From positions 23,855,120-23,919,119 of the forward strand of contig NC_088778.1 in the NCBI RefSeq assembly GCF_954871325.1: a stretch of 64,000 nucleotides of DNA, written 5' to 3'. A model generated the notes under the pieces. The model worked only from the letters and a program-made list of their open reading frames with translations, searched no databases and was not told the origin of the DNA. Position 1 is the stretch's first letter. Every line of letters starts with the position of its first letter. Position numbers and translations under genes: made by a program. This document shows positions 11,048-21,867 of this stretch, in pieces. This stretch comes from Gordionus sp. m RMFG-2023 (taxonomy: Eukaryota > Nematomorpha > Gordioida > Chordodea > Parachordodidae).

Positions 11048-11773
11048 TCAGTCGCCGGTATTTGGGCAACAGCAACAGAATGGAGTGAAGAATCTTTTGA
11101 TTCGATTCCAGACACGTAAATGTCGTGTATTTGAGAGAGGGATAGGATGGGAAGAAAAAGATGTTTCCTCTTGGGAGGAAGCGGATGAATCCTCTTGATA
11201 CTTATCGATTGCCTTAATTATTATATCGATTAAAAACAATAGTGAATTTTATTTGTAATTCTTTTGTATATATACATTTATATAATTATCCAATTTAACT
11301 TCTAATAATATGCAATTTGATTAACCTCGATTAAATAATATTAAATGTAGGAGTGTTATAATAATACAATATACAATTAACGTCATTTTAAAATATATAA
11401 CGTAACCTTTGAAATATATACGATATTCAAATATAACATTAATTACTTGATTTTCTTCCAGATAATCAGATCTAGGAATGTTGGGGTTACTGGATATCCT
11501 ATTAAAATAGAATTTCTCAGCAGCCTTTGACGGATTCATTTTGCAGACCTCAGTATCCGACCTGCATTTTAAAATATTTGATGAAGATTTATTCTTATCA
11601 TAAAATCGCACTCTGTTATTGAGTGCGAATTTTATTGCAATATTATCATTATTTTTATTATCTACAGACTCGTTACTATTATCACTACTATAATCCGAAT
11701 TATCACGGGTTCTTAGGATCGACTTAGTAGGGAAATACTCCTTATAGCGTAATGTTTTGACATATTCGTTCAT
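11048..11773 (-). CDS. Orphan two-exon gene: acidic/Ser-rich protein with RVRF motif and Cys4 tail
   Basis: Exon 1 is 11773-11447 and exon 2 is 11212-11048. The donor GTAATT and the acceptor ATTAAG join in phase 0, giving 163 residues. I do not recognise the family. The N-terminal third is basic, followed by a Ser/Asn/Asp-rich stretch. NNRVRFYDK near residue 53 fits the RVxF docking motif for protein phosphatase 1. The C-terminus, VWNRIKRFFTPFCCCCPNTG, combines basic and aromatic residues with four adjacent cysteines, as in proteins held to membranes by palmitoylation. Both functional readings are inference from short motifs. I chose the ATG at 11773 over an in-frame ATG at 11860 because the 29 residues between are AT-driven Ile/Phe/Tyr sequence like untranslated leader. 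Confidence 0.65.
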
Positions 11774-12360
11774 TATTATTATCAAATTTATTATAATGAT
11801 TTTTGTAAAGATGATAATAAGAATATCAACAATCAAAAAATAGTAAAAAAAATATTTCAATCAAATTTTAAACATGATGATAAAAAAGAATATCAAAATT
11901 TTCTTGAAAATAAGAAAATTAACGTGATGAATACTTATAACTTTGAACAAATATTAAAACAGCTTTTGTTTTATCTCTTATTTCTACTCAGCAGGGTTTA
12001 GGCATGTTACTCTGTAAATGATTTCTGTTAATTTAGAGAGAAATTTAAGATAGACTATTTACGTTATCGTTATTCAGAACATGTGACAGTTATAAGAGCT
12101 AATCGTTTCATTATAAAATATATATTAATCATTCATTTTGCTGATAGTCATTAAAATAATAAATGATCTAATCTAGCATGTTGGCCATAGACCTGCCCAA
12201 AATGAGCGAGCTTGAAATATATAAAGGCCTACCCTTCATATAAACGATTTTTTTCTCAAGTATACCAAAAAACCTTGTACCCAGATGAAACAATATAAGT
12301 GAGTGGAACTTACCCATACCGTTTTAGTAAATAATTTGATTTAGTAGAGAGAAAAGAAAG
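11774..12360. other. Upstream flank of the orphan gene
   Basis: AT-rich sequence without recognisable coding potential. It separates the minus-strand orphan gene from the retroelement fossil, and any promoter of the orphan gene would lie here. Confidence 0.35.
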
Positions 12361-12840
12361 ATGCAAAAAAGATATAAAATAATAAATGAAAAGAAAAGAA
12401 ATAGAAATATTGAACACATACTCAGCGCACCTCACCACCAACAGTCTAATGGTCAGTGTGAGCCAATGATAAGATCAATGAAAACGAGCATGAAAAGGAA
12501 TGTGGAAAGTAATAATAAAATAGACTTAGATATAGCTTTAGAAAAGTTCTTATTTAATTATCGTAACACACCAAACGCAACAACCAACAAGATACCAAGC
12601 GAAGTGATGTTTTCCAGAACTATAAGAACCAGATGGGATTTAATTAGACCAAAAGAAGATAAAGTGAATGAAATTAATTAAATAGAAATATCGTGATGGG
12701 TGACAAAGTTTGGTATAAAACTTTCAAGGAAAACATTTGGGACAAAGGTACGGTAACACGTAATGATGGAAATTTATCATATGGAATAGATCTGGAAACG
12801 AAATTATAAAAAGACATTTGGACCAGATTAAAAAAATGTC
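12361..12840 (+). mobile_element. Ty3/Gypsy-type retroelement fossil, integrase end
   Basis: This is a fragment of a Ty3/Gypsy-type polyprotein. HHQQSNGQCEPMIRS matches the end of the integrase catalytic core, FLFNYRNTPNATT and SEVMFSRTIRTRWDLI match the following segment, and GDKVWYKTF begins the C-terminal GPY/F-like region. No protease, reverse transcriptase or long terminal repeats were recognised around it. It is a broken, truncated remnant, and the loss of most of the element suggests it is old. Confidence 0.85.
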
Positions 12841-13769
12841 AACGAATATTATACCTCTTAATAATGGTACAATAGATTTGAAAACAAATGTTAATAATAC
12901 AATACCTTATACTTTAAATTTTATAAGGAGAACTTAGATGAACCAGTACGGAATCAAAGTATACAGGTACAAGATGAGAGTCTTAACAGTCAAAGACAAA
13001 TCAAAAATATAATATTGCCTAAAAAATTTAAAAATTTCATAATGAATATAAAAAAAGATTAAAAAAAAGATATATAATAAATAATAAAATATTTTTCTTT
13101 TAAATAAGCTTTATATAGCTTATACTATATAAACAATATTTTTTTGTGGATCAAAACTAACGAAATATACTAGTGATGTCTAACGATAACTATCAAGATT
13201 AACAAAGGACAAACGAAACCGGTAAACAGATAAACGATAAGATATTAGAAAGAAACTTTTTTTAAAAAAGAGTGAAATGTTAAATAGTTGTAATTTATAA
13301 ATCTCCTACTACTTATTTTGTTTTGGTCATGACATTCTAAATTTAAATTGTTTTTCCTTTTTATTTTGAACTACACTAATTCTAATTGTGAAAGACATTA
13401 TATTAGTTACAAATTTTATCATAAATAGATGAAATTTGATTTTATATTTCTTGAGTATAAGAATTAAATTGATTCGTAATATTTAGCAAATTTCAGAAGT
13501 TCTAATTCTGAGAATTCAACAGTCTTTTTTAAATTTTACAAGTTTTGAAATTTTTTTGGTGATATATTTTTAAATAAAACCTTAAGTTGTAGGATATCTA
13601 TAAATATACACCTAAATGATTATAAATATTATAGTAAACATGTTTCTAATAATTTTTTTTTTTTAAATAATATTTCATTTCAAAAATATGTTTATTTTTT
13701 AGTTAAATTTACAATTTCATTCAAGATACATTAAACTATATATTTAAAATTATATTAAATAAAATTTAT
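12841..13769. other. AT-rich stretch, nothing recognised
   Basis: This stretch may include the untranslated end of the retroelement fossil, but I could not identify a terminal repeat. No exon-like sequence was seen. Confidence 0.35.
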
Positions 13770-14100
13770 TAAAAAAAACGGTGGAGGGGGATTAAAAATA
13801 TTGTGTTGTCGGGCTTAAGGCCGAGAATGGAGATAAAGTCTACATATCTCAGAAATTCTTTGTGTGTGATATAAATTTTTTTTTTAGAATCTCCAGTTAT
13901 TGTAAAATACTAAAGTTCCCTAATGTGGTAACAAAGGGTAGAAAAAGTACATTTTCTAATTGCGAATTGTATAATTTATATTTAAAATAACTCATTTGTA
14001 TATTCATTTAAGTTTCTGATGTTTATTTATTTAATTTGCTAATATAGAAAGTATTTTCCTTTGAAATCTCTGTCCCAAACAAATTTCTGTAAGCCTTATT
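13770..14100 (+). repeat. Dispersed repeat, copy A
   Basis: It shares an ordered series of blocks with 59500-59765: a G-rich start, a GGC(C/T)-AG-GCC core, CATATCTCA, an A/T-rich segment, TAGAATCTCCAGTTATTG (GGAACTCCAGTGATCG in the other copy), and AGTATTTTCCTTTG. The two copies have diverged strongly. The family is unknown; it could be a solo terminal repeat or a SINE-like unit. Confidence 0.5.
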
Positions 14101-14204
14101 TAAAATAATAAATTGAGCCGTTAATTGTGAACAAATTATGTCGTTCGTTCAAAGTTTGTAATGATGCATAAATTTAATTAATTCTTGACAAGGAGGAGAC
14201 GTTT

Positions 14205-14532
14205 TCAGCATGGGTTACACGCGTAGCCAGACTCAATAAACAATGCAAATTAGATGGCATTCAACGCATTATCGAGAAGGTAAAAGTTGCTTCAATTTCC
14301 AAAGATGTCAGGACGATAGATGATATTTATAATCTAGGTCTAGATGAAGATATCACGGAGCCAAACGATCAAGAGAGTAGTGAAATTAGATGCCATACAT
14401 TCGGCTGAATCATCTGGAACACAAGAAGAGATAAACTATATGGGCCGAGCTAAAAATAACCACGAGACCGTGAAGCCCAAGCAGGACTCCAATGCACTTC
14501 GTAAATCTCTTGTGAATTTTCACGAAATATAA
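14205..14532 (+). mobile_element. Possible retroelement Gag fossil
   Basis: A block with codon use unlike its surroundings encodes AWVTRVARLNKQCKL, reminiscent of the Gag segment of LTR retroelements, followed by charged sequence including EEINYMGRAKNNHE. The frame is broken, and no zinc knuckle or pol region was found. It is not in the right order to belong with the integrase piece at 12361. A host exon is the alternative. Confidence 0.3.
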
Positions 14533-15954
14533 TGCATATGATATGAATCTTGAATATTTCTATTTTATAACAACTACCGCAACTGGAGGATGAATGACTT
14601 TTTTTCTTTGCCTTGTCTTTATTTTCAAATAGATTTGTAACCTTAATTGGCTTTGAAATTTTTTAGCGTCTCCTATTTTTCAATTAATTGGGACATCATT
14701 TTAAAATACAAGTTCTTTCGTCGGTTCTATATTCGTTATAAATGGTTTTCTTAGGCATGGGTTTCTGATATCTTCCAATATCTATCTATTGATTCATTCA
14801 AAAACGAATAAGCATACTTTGTTCCGATTTATGAGATAAAAATAAATCTAATAATATAAATTTTGTTTTCATCAAACTTATCTGTTTTATATTTTATTGC
14901 CTAATTTTAAGTCAGTTTCTGACACACTCACATGACTCACATGACTCACATGTGTAATCATATAAAAAAATGAAAACATTATAATAAAACTTTTATCGAA
15001 AATATATACATCAGATTTTTTAATACTGAGAAAGAAGCAAGATTATATTTTTTTTTTAAATCTTACTTGCTTTATACATCCTCTTTGATTTTCATAAAAT
15101 ATGACAAAATACAATTAAATATGAGAATAAAATTTTATATATTTTCCAGCATAAGTGTGATTAAAACAGATTTGACTCCTCTGGAAGAAAATGATAAAAA
15201 AGTGAAAATTTATTCAAATTATTTGGGTCAATTAATATATATATTTTAAAATTATATATTATAAATTTTTCATTGAATTACATGTGATTGTAGAAATTAT
15301 TTCTCCAAATAAAGTTAAAAATATGTTTAGAATTGTTTTGGCATATAATTTTAAGAGAAAATTACCATGGTCCACTCAAGGACCTTTCATTTAGTTATAA
15401 TTTTTAAATATTAATCATTACATAAGTATTCATTAAATTTAAATATGATGATATTTTGCTAAATTTTGATCAATTAAGATAGAGTACAAATATAAAACAG
15501 TCAGGATACATTTACAGATTAAAAAAATATTTGAAATGAATACTATTTTACATATCCATTTCCGGTTTTGTACTTCAGTTTTTGGTATTAATAGGCTATT
15601 TATCACATTCATTTATATGTTATATAAAAGATCTATTATAAGCTATATATTAAATTTTAAATTATTACTCTCACTGATATTTGAAAATGAAGCAAAACTT
15701 AATTCAAAAATATACCATTTTCCCGCTTTTTAAAAGCCCATATCAGAGAGAGTAAGTCATGTATGGAGGTAAATATTTTTTTTAGTTCTAGGAGACTTAT
15801 TTTGCTTATTTAATATAGATTTCATCATAGATAGGTTAAAAGAACTAACTGGAGATAATGGAACCTCAAAATATTCTAATGAACTTTGAGTATGCCGCTC
15901 AAAATGCTTTCAGTGCCTATGATAAAACGATGCTAATAGAATCCATATTGCGAC
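14533..15954. other. AT-rich stretch, no gene recognised
   Basis: Open frames of 60-65 codons here (15067-15249, 15536-15733) are Ile/Phe/Tyr/Leu-rich and lack splice-site context or homology. A short direct repeat of ACTCACATG lies near 14925-14952. Confidence 0.4.
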
Positions 15955-16215
15955 TAGTGTTGTTAAACGGCTAAGCCGAGTCGACTTAGCTACGACTCGA
16001 GCCTAGTTTCTAGTCGATAAAATGGCATAGACTCGAGTCGACTTGCTTATTCGGCTCACTTAGTCGACTCGCTTAGTCGGCTCATTTAGTCGGCTCGCTT
16101 AGTCGGCTTGCTTAGTCGGCTTGCTTAGTCGGCTCGCTTAGTCGGCTTGCTTAGTCGGCTCACTTAATCGACTCGCTTAGTCGGCTCACTTAGTCGATTC
16201 AGAGGTTAGCTTGAG
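15955..16215. repeat. Foldback end with 12-bp GCTTAGTCGGCT tandem array
   Basis: It begins with TAGTGTTGTTAAACGGCT, the terminus of the foldback MITE family, runs into AAGCCGAGTCGACTTAG, and then into about a dozen tandem copies of GCTTAGTCGGCT with C/T and G/A variants (about 16040-16200). No matching right end was found close by. The array looks like an amplified subterminal repeat of a foldback element related to the one at 18675. Confidence 0.75.
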
Positions 16216-17003
16216 TTTAATTTAAATTTACGCGATAAACACAAAATGATTTGTGTTTTGAAAAAATCGCGGCGATTTGCTTTCGCGTATTAAATCGCGC
16301 GATCGGTAACTATGAATGCGATATCATATTTACAGTATTTTGTATTTATCGCGTCTAAATCGCAATCTCAATTGCGCCACTATGAATTCAGGGTAAATAA
16401 TTTTTCGAGGGGCGTTTTTTTTTAATTTAAAAATTTGATTTTACCGGAAATATATTTCAGTATGTTTAGAATACATATCTTATGAATTGTAGATAATTTT
16501 AGTTATCATTTGGGTCATTTATAATTTATACGAAAAATCTAAGAAAAAACGAATAAAAATTATATTAAGTTTAAACGTTCATTACAAAATTTTCTAAAAT
16601 TCATGGGGTAGATATTCCAAACATGATGGAATAAATTTCTGGTAAAATCAGATTTTCTAAATTTTAAAAAACGCACTCAAAAAATGATCTAAAGCTGAAA
16701 AAATTACACAATGCCATTAACATATACACTATTTAAAAATCAACGGCTAATGTGGTGTTATTAGCCCATTCACAGGTAAATATATATTTATAGATTTGAA
16801 TAAACGTGTTCACTAATTTTAAAAGCATTCCATTTGTAAATGAATGTTGAGCACCAGCGTATTCGATATTTTGCAAGTGAATGAATAATTATATAAATTG
16901 TTGTAATTTATAATTTATTTAGATAAGTAAATTAATTGTTGTTCAATCTGTAGTTTGGTAAATATATACTATAAATCGCAAAAACATACATATTTATTAA
17001 TAA
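16216..17003. other. Unassigned stretch before the first recognised coiled-coil exon
   Basis: A CG-containing patch near 16228-16380 includes a perfect hairpin (AAACACAAA-ATGA-TTTGTGTTT) and several ATCGCG words. Earlier exons of the coiled-coil gene probably lie here or further upstream, but I could not identify them. Confidence 0.35.
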
Positions 17004-20000
17004 GATGAATCGGCTGCAAAAAGCTATAGTGCATTTCAAAAAAAATACGAATTTTATTATAATAAAATTTACGAAGAGCAGACGAAATTTATGGAAAACA
17101 GCAATACTAAGTTATACAAATAATACGTATTTATGATTAATATAAATTTTTATAAACTTTTCTATTCTAATCCAGTGTATTTAAAAATGATAATATCGAT
17201 ATAAGAATTGATCAGTTATTTCATCAAATTTTAGACAATGAAAAGATAGCCGAAACTAAAAAGAATACTGTTATCTTAAGTAATTTTTTTTTACATTATT
17301 TTACTAATTTTTCAATAATTACCATAATAAGCTATATTTACTTAGCAGCTAGCTATCAATCTTGAACATATTTTTTGAGACCATTACTTTATCATTAAAA
17401 TTTTTTAAAAGATAATCATAATTTTTTGTGCCATTCATCATTTGATATTTTTAAGTGTGAGTCAATACCTTTAACAAAATTAAGTCAATGCAGTCGCAAT
17501 CGAGCTACCATTATTTTAACATTAAAGCCCTTCAAAAATAAGAAAAAAATAATTACGATATTCAAAAGAATCGAATCATTACTTATCGTGCGCACAAATA
17601 GGGGGTTTACGTTTTGCCTTCCTTTTAAATAATAAAAAAAAGTAACGCATTCTTTGTTCAAATTGTTGTGGCTTTTTGTTAGCATCGTCAATTCCAAATT
17701 TTAACTAAAGTCTCACTTATAGTAAACGCGTTATGATCAAGCAGTTCGTTATTTAACGTAGCGTTATTTATATATTCAAGCCAATAAATAAGTATAATTT
17801 ATAAATATGGAACATTATGATGATAACGCTATGAAATTTTAAAAACATATGTTGCGACATATATTTCAAAAATTATATATAGCATTAAATAACGCAATGC
17901 GAGAACATAACGCGGTTATTATAAATAAGGCCTAAGTTATAAAAAAGAATTGGTTTTTGTAAAATTTACTATAATCTACCTTTTTTTATTTCATTAATTT
18001 TCTAAATATTCCATTTTAAAATACAAGTTATTTTTTTAGATTTTATATAATAAATTATATTTACATACTAATGTGGAAATTGAGAATAAAAAAAACTTAA
18101 AACACTAATAAAGGATTTCAATGCCCCTCTTCTCTTTATTCTTATCTAGGTGACAAGGTTTTGTCAACTTTTTTTGAGCAGATTTTTAAAAAAAGCTAAC
18201 TCAATATCATATCCAGAAAAATATCACGTAAGCCCTTAAAATTTTTTCCATAGATGGCGCAAAGGTTTGGACATCTATTAGTGAAATCTCGGGGCTAACG
18301 CAGTATTCTATCTAAAATATTGAGTTAGCCATTTTTTTTAAATCGACTCAAATCGAGCCGTTTAACAAGACTAAATTTCTTGAGAAAAAAACCGAGTTCT
18401 TAAGGGACTGGTTGCAAAATGAATTTAAAAAATAATATTAAAAGGTAAGTTTGAGTTTTTAAGTGGTTTTTAACGTCAAGCGATATGACTAATTTGCGCA
18501 TTACAATGCATTATTTATTTTTACAACACATTTGAAACGCAACGATTGAAATGGTCAATTTGTGCGCGCTATTATTCATTATAGTACGACACTATGAATA
18601 ATAAAACATTATTTGATTTATTATTAAAAATTTTTTTTAAATGTTTTGAAAGTGGAAAACAAGGACTATTAAACTAGTGTTGCAAAATCGATCCACTCAA
18701 ACCGACTCCAAAACGGCTTAGCCGAGTTTATAGCCAAAAAAAATTGGCTCAGTCTTGGAGCGCGAGTCAAAAATATTTGAGCTCAGGAAAAATCGGCTCA
18801 AACTGGAGGGCCAGCCAAAAAAATAGGCTCAACATTGGAGCTTGAGTCTTAAAAATTGGCTCAGCCTTGAACTCAAAATCTGTGTATTATTGCTCAAAAT
18901 TGGAACTTAAATCCCAGCCAGATCCCAAACAAAAAAATTTTTTTATTTGTCCGGAAAATTAATTTCAATATGTTTTAAAATAAAATCTTACTTTGTTTAC
19001 CTCCTTTTTTGTATAATGACATCATTTCACTATATGTGTATAGTAAATTTACTACATTTCATCTTTTTCAACTTAAAATTATCAATGTTTGAAGATGTCA
19101 ACGGAAACACATTTTTTTTTAATGATGATTGCTTTTATCATTTCAAAATTTATAAAAATTTCAAATTAACTAATATGTATTGCTCAACTTTTAATTATTA
19201 AAACATAATAAATTTAAGAACAGGAAATCAAAAGGAAAAGGTAATTGAAAATTTTGATTTTGAAATTTTATACGATTAATTCTTTAAAAACATTACGTAA
19301 AAATATGTTTATGTAAGTATTCTATTTTCCATAAAAATTTAAACAAAACAGAAAAATAGAAGAAATTTATAAAACGCAAAATTATATTTATAAGGTGGAA
19401 TTTTTCCATAGAAATTTAAGATAAAAGCAACACTATACTCTTCCTTATTTTTCAATAGTCATATATAATATAGAAGTATATATATTTATTAAGTTCCAAT
19501 TCTGAGCGATAATACACAGATTACGAGTTCAAGGCTGAGTCAATATCTTCGACCCGAGCTACAAGACTGAGCCAAATTCTTAGGCTCACATTCTAAGGTT
19601 GAGCCGATTTTTTCGGCTCGCGCTCCAATGAGCCGTTTTTTTCGGCGAGAGCGAATTTGCATCTACTATTAACGCTATTTAAAAAAAATACGTTATGGCC
19701 AACTACTTTGCAAAATAAAGTAGCTTCGCTACTAGTAACTTTATCAAAATCATAGTAAGTTAACATTATATTTTAAATGTAGTGTAACCTTTTTTTAGTA
19801 TTTCCTTAAGCGTAAATATAGGTGAATAAATAAAATATTGCAGCTCCAATTACATATTATTTTTATAATAGTATATGAAATTTTTATTCATATTCGATAA
19901 TATATTAATATCACATAATAGAATATTAATTTAATATAATTTTAATCAATATATTTTGTATTTTTAAAAGAATATGTCTCTCAATATTTTCATCTAGCTA

Positions 20001-21654
20001 AGTATCAAAAAGATCTTGCTAGATTAAAGAAAGAAAAATTAGATGGGACAGGGGTATTGTAATTTATAAAAAGTGGGTTTAAAAGAGGTAACTCTTTAAA
20101 TATTGTGAGATCTGGGAATATTGATGATCTCAAAAATTTTGTTATAGTTCAATTATTATTTATATAATTATTATTTTATTTTCGTATGTTCTCGTTTTGT
20201 TAAATGATTTCAATTTCCTGAGCTAATCAAAGGGGTTATTAATTATCCTTAATTATTGCGTTCATCTCTATTTTCTACCACATCCAATTTTCTCTAAAGA
20301 AATAAACTTAAAATACTCCTGATATAAGTTAAAATTAAATTTAAATATTTCCGGGGTTTGTTCTACATTATCTATCTCAAGCTTTATAAATAAGATATCT
20401 AAATTAAATTGTTATATATATATATGATTACGAATAAGATGACATCTTCCAAAAATTTAAATAAATGAATGTAAGAAATGAATGGATTTGAATAAATTTA
20501 ATTTATCCATTTTATTTACATTCACTTCTTTTCTATGGTGTATGTACCCTTTTTTAATATATTTTTTTTTCTCCTAGTTCTTTTTTATGTTTTTCTTCAA
20601 TTATATATTTTTTTTAATTTAATTTTTATATATCCTCATTTGATTTTTATTTTTAATATATATTTTTAATTCAATAGTGCATAGCATATATCATATTTTA
20701 AAATTAAGTATCATCTAACACTTAAAAAAATAAAATTATAAATAATTAAAATTAGTTTATATTCTTCATCATATTAAATTAATTATATTATTTAGCTTAA
20801 TAAGTAGCCATTTTTTTTTAAGTATAGTTACTCGAAAAAAAATATTAACAGCATTACTATTAAATCTATTTTAAAGGATCAGTCATTCATTGTGGAATAA
20901 AGAGAAAATAAATTGAAGGTTCAACAAGTAAAATGTTGTACAAATAAGTTTCGAATAATTTATAACATTATTTGTATTCGATTCGAATTTTCATATCGGC
21001 TAATTTTTTATTCATAAAATACGAATAACGAATAATTCGGTTTAAAATGAATTATTATAGATAGAAGTTGGCATGTATTCATTCCTTTATATTTATTTAC
21101 TATTTAGTTGATGAAGAAATAAAAAAAAGCAAGAAACTTATAACAGAGAAAGAAGATGAAATTGTACTTATAAAGGAACTCATCGTTAAAGAAGTATGTT
21201 CATATCATTAACATTGTTGAAGTGTCCTTATATATCTAAATTTGAAATTTTGAAATAAAATAGATATAATAAAAGAATGTTGGGAAATTGGTATAAAAAA
21301 ATTAAACAATTAAAGTTTATTCAAAATTTCGGAAATGTTATAAGAAAGGGCACTTCAATAATCCCCAAAACGATAATTTTTGGAAAAATATATTTAAAAA
21401 TTTTTTTTGATAAATTTAGGAAGAAAAACTGAGAATATTAACTGTAAATAATGAATTATTGAGGTACCGGCTTAAAAACTTGAGCCAAAAAATCATAGAT
21501 TTCGAAAACTCCATTGGTAATTCACAACTACATATGGTAAAATTAATTGACGTGTTCAATTCTATATTATACCTTTCATTAATTAAAGGCGAAGTTAGAA
21601 AAATTATTTACGCAAAAATTGGCAGAATTAGAAATGAACTCTAATACACATTAA
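17004..21654 (+). CDS. Coiled-coil protein, 3' part of a multi-exon gene
   Basis: The recognised exons are 17004-17110, 17176-17279, 19998-20053, 21108-21193, 21420-21536 and 21589-21654 (stop TAA). Phases agree between the first three and among the last three. The junction 20053 to 21108 does not fit, so a small exon is probably missed there. The translation is strongly helical and charged, with heptad-like stretches such as KYQKDLARLKKEKLDGTG, ELLRYRLKNLSQKIIDFE and AKLEKLFTQKLAELEM, and ends in NSNTH. I do not recognise the family; a cytoskeletal, centrosomal or Golgi coiled-coil protein would fit. The first recognised exon needs an upstream partner in phase 1, so the N-terminus is missing. 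Two large introns hold foldback elements. The gene converges on a minus-strand gene whose stop lies 214 bp further on. Confidence 0.6.
17702..17939. repeat. MITE with roughly 60-bp inverted repeats
   Basis: The left end TAACTAAAGTCTCACTTATA pairs with the complement of the right end TAAGGCCTAAGTTA. Complementarity continues inward through CGCGTTATG and CGTTATTTAA, over about 60 bp. The flanks read TAA and TTA, as in Tourist/PIF-type MITEs. It sits in the intron between the second and third recognised coiled-coil exons. Confidence 0.65.
18158..18374. repeat. Foldback MITE, copy 2
   Basis: Interior blocks GAGCAGATTTTTAAAAA, GCTAACTCAATAT, CCAGAAAAATATCACG and the right end GAGCCGTTTAACAAGACTA match the copy at 4-198 in order. 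The left terminus has decayed. It lies in an intron of the coiled-coil gene. Confidence 0.75.
18675..19665. repeat. 1-kb foldback element with about 200-bp inverted arms
   Basis: The left arm (18675-18907) and right arm (19494-19665) are reverse complements over most of their length. For example, CCTTGAACTCAAAATCTG on the left pairs with CAGATTACGAGTTCAAGG on the right, and AATTGGAACTTA pairs with TAAGTTCCAATT. Each arm carries repeats of a GGCTCA core. Both ends carry TA, and TAGTGTTG relates it to the smaller foldback MITEs. The AT-rich middle holds an 84-codon open frame without recognisable content. Confidence 0.85.
20930..21060. repeat. TTCGAATAAT-type degenerate repeat
   Basis: Clustered words such as TTCGAATAATTT, ATTCGATTCGAATTTT and AATACGAATAACGAATAATTCGG share a CGAATA core. 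Larger clusters with the same core lie at 31310-31580 and 56540-57240. The family looks like a MITE built of short self-complementary subrepeats. Confidence 0.5.
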
Positions 21655-21673
21655 AGATGATCCCTTTTTTTAA

Positions 21674-21679
21674 AATAAA
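21674..21679 (+). terminator. AATAAA polyadenylation signal of the coiled-coil gene
   Basis: A canonical AATAAA lies 20 bp after the stop codon at 21654, within the 213-bp gap to the convergent gene. In such AT-rich sequence it could occur by chance, but its position fits. Confidence 0.45.
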
Positions 21680-21867
21680 TTATACATATATTGTTGTTAA
21701 ATTACGAATATTTTGTTTTTCCAAATATAGTGTCATTTTCATTTTATTTTTAGAAAAAAATAAATAGATATTATACATATTAAGTTTAAAGTAGTATAAG
21801 ATATTAGCATCCTTTGACAAGATTCCAAAAATAATAAAATAATTGCTTTTCAAATAAATTATAAATA

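Noticed and set aside
11774-11860. 29-residue hydrophobic N-terminal extension (signal peptide) of the orphan gene
   Set aside because: The Ile/Phe/Tyr run is what AT-rich leader sequence gives in this genome, and the ATG at 11773 begins the first protein-like sequence.
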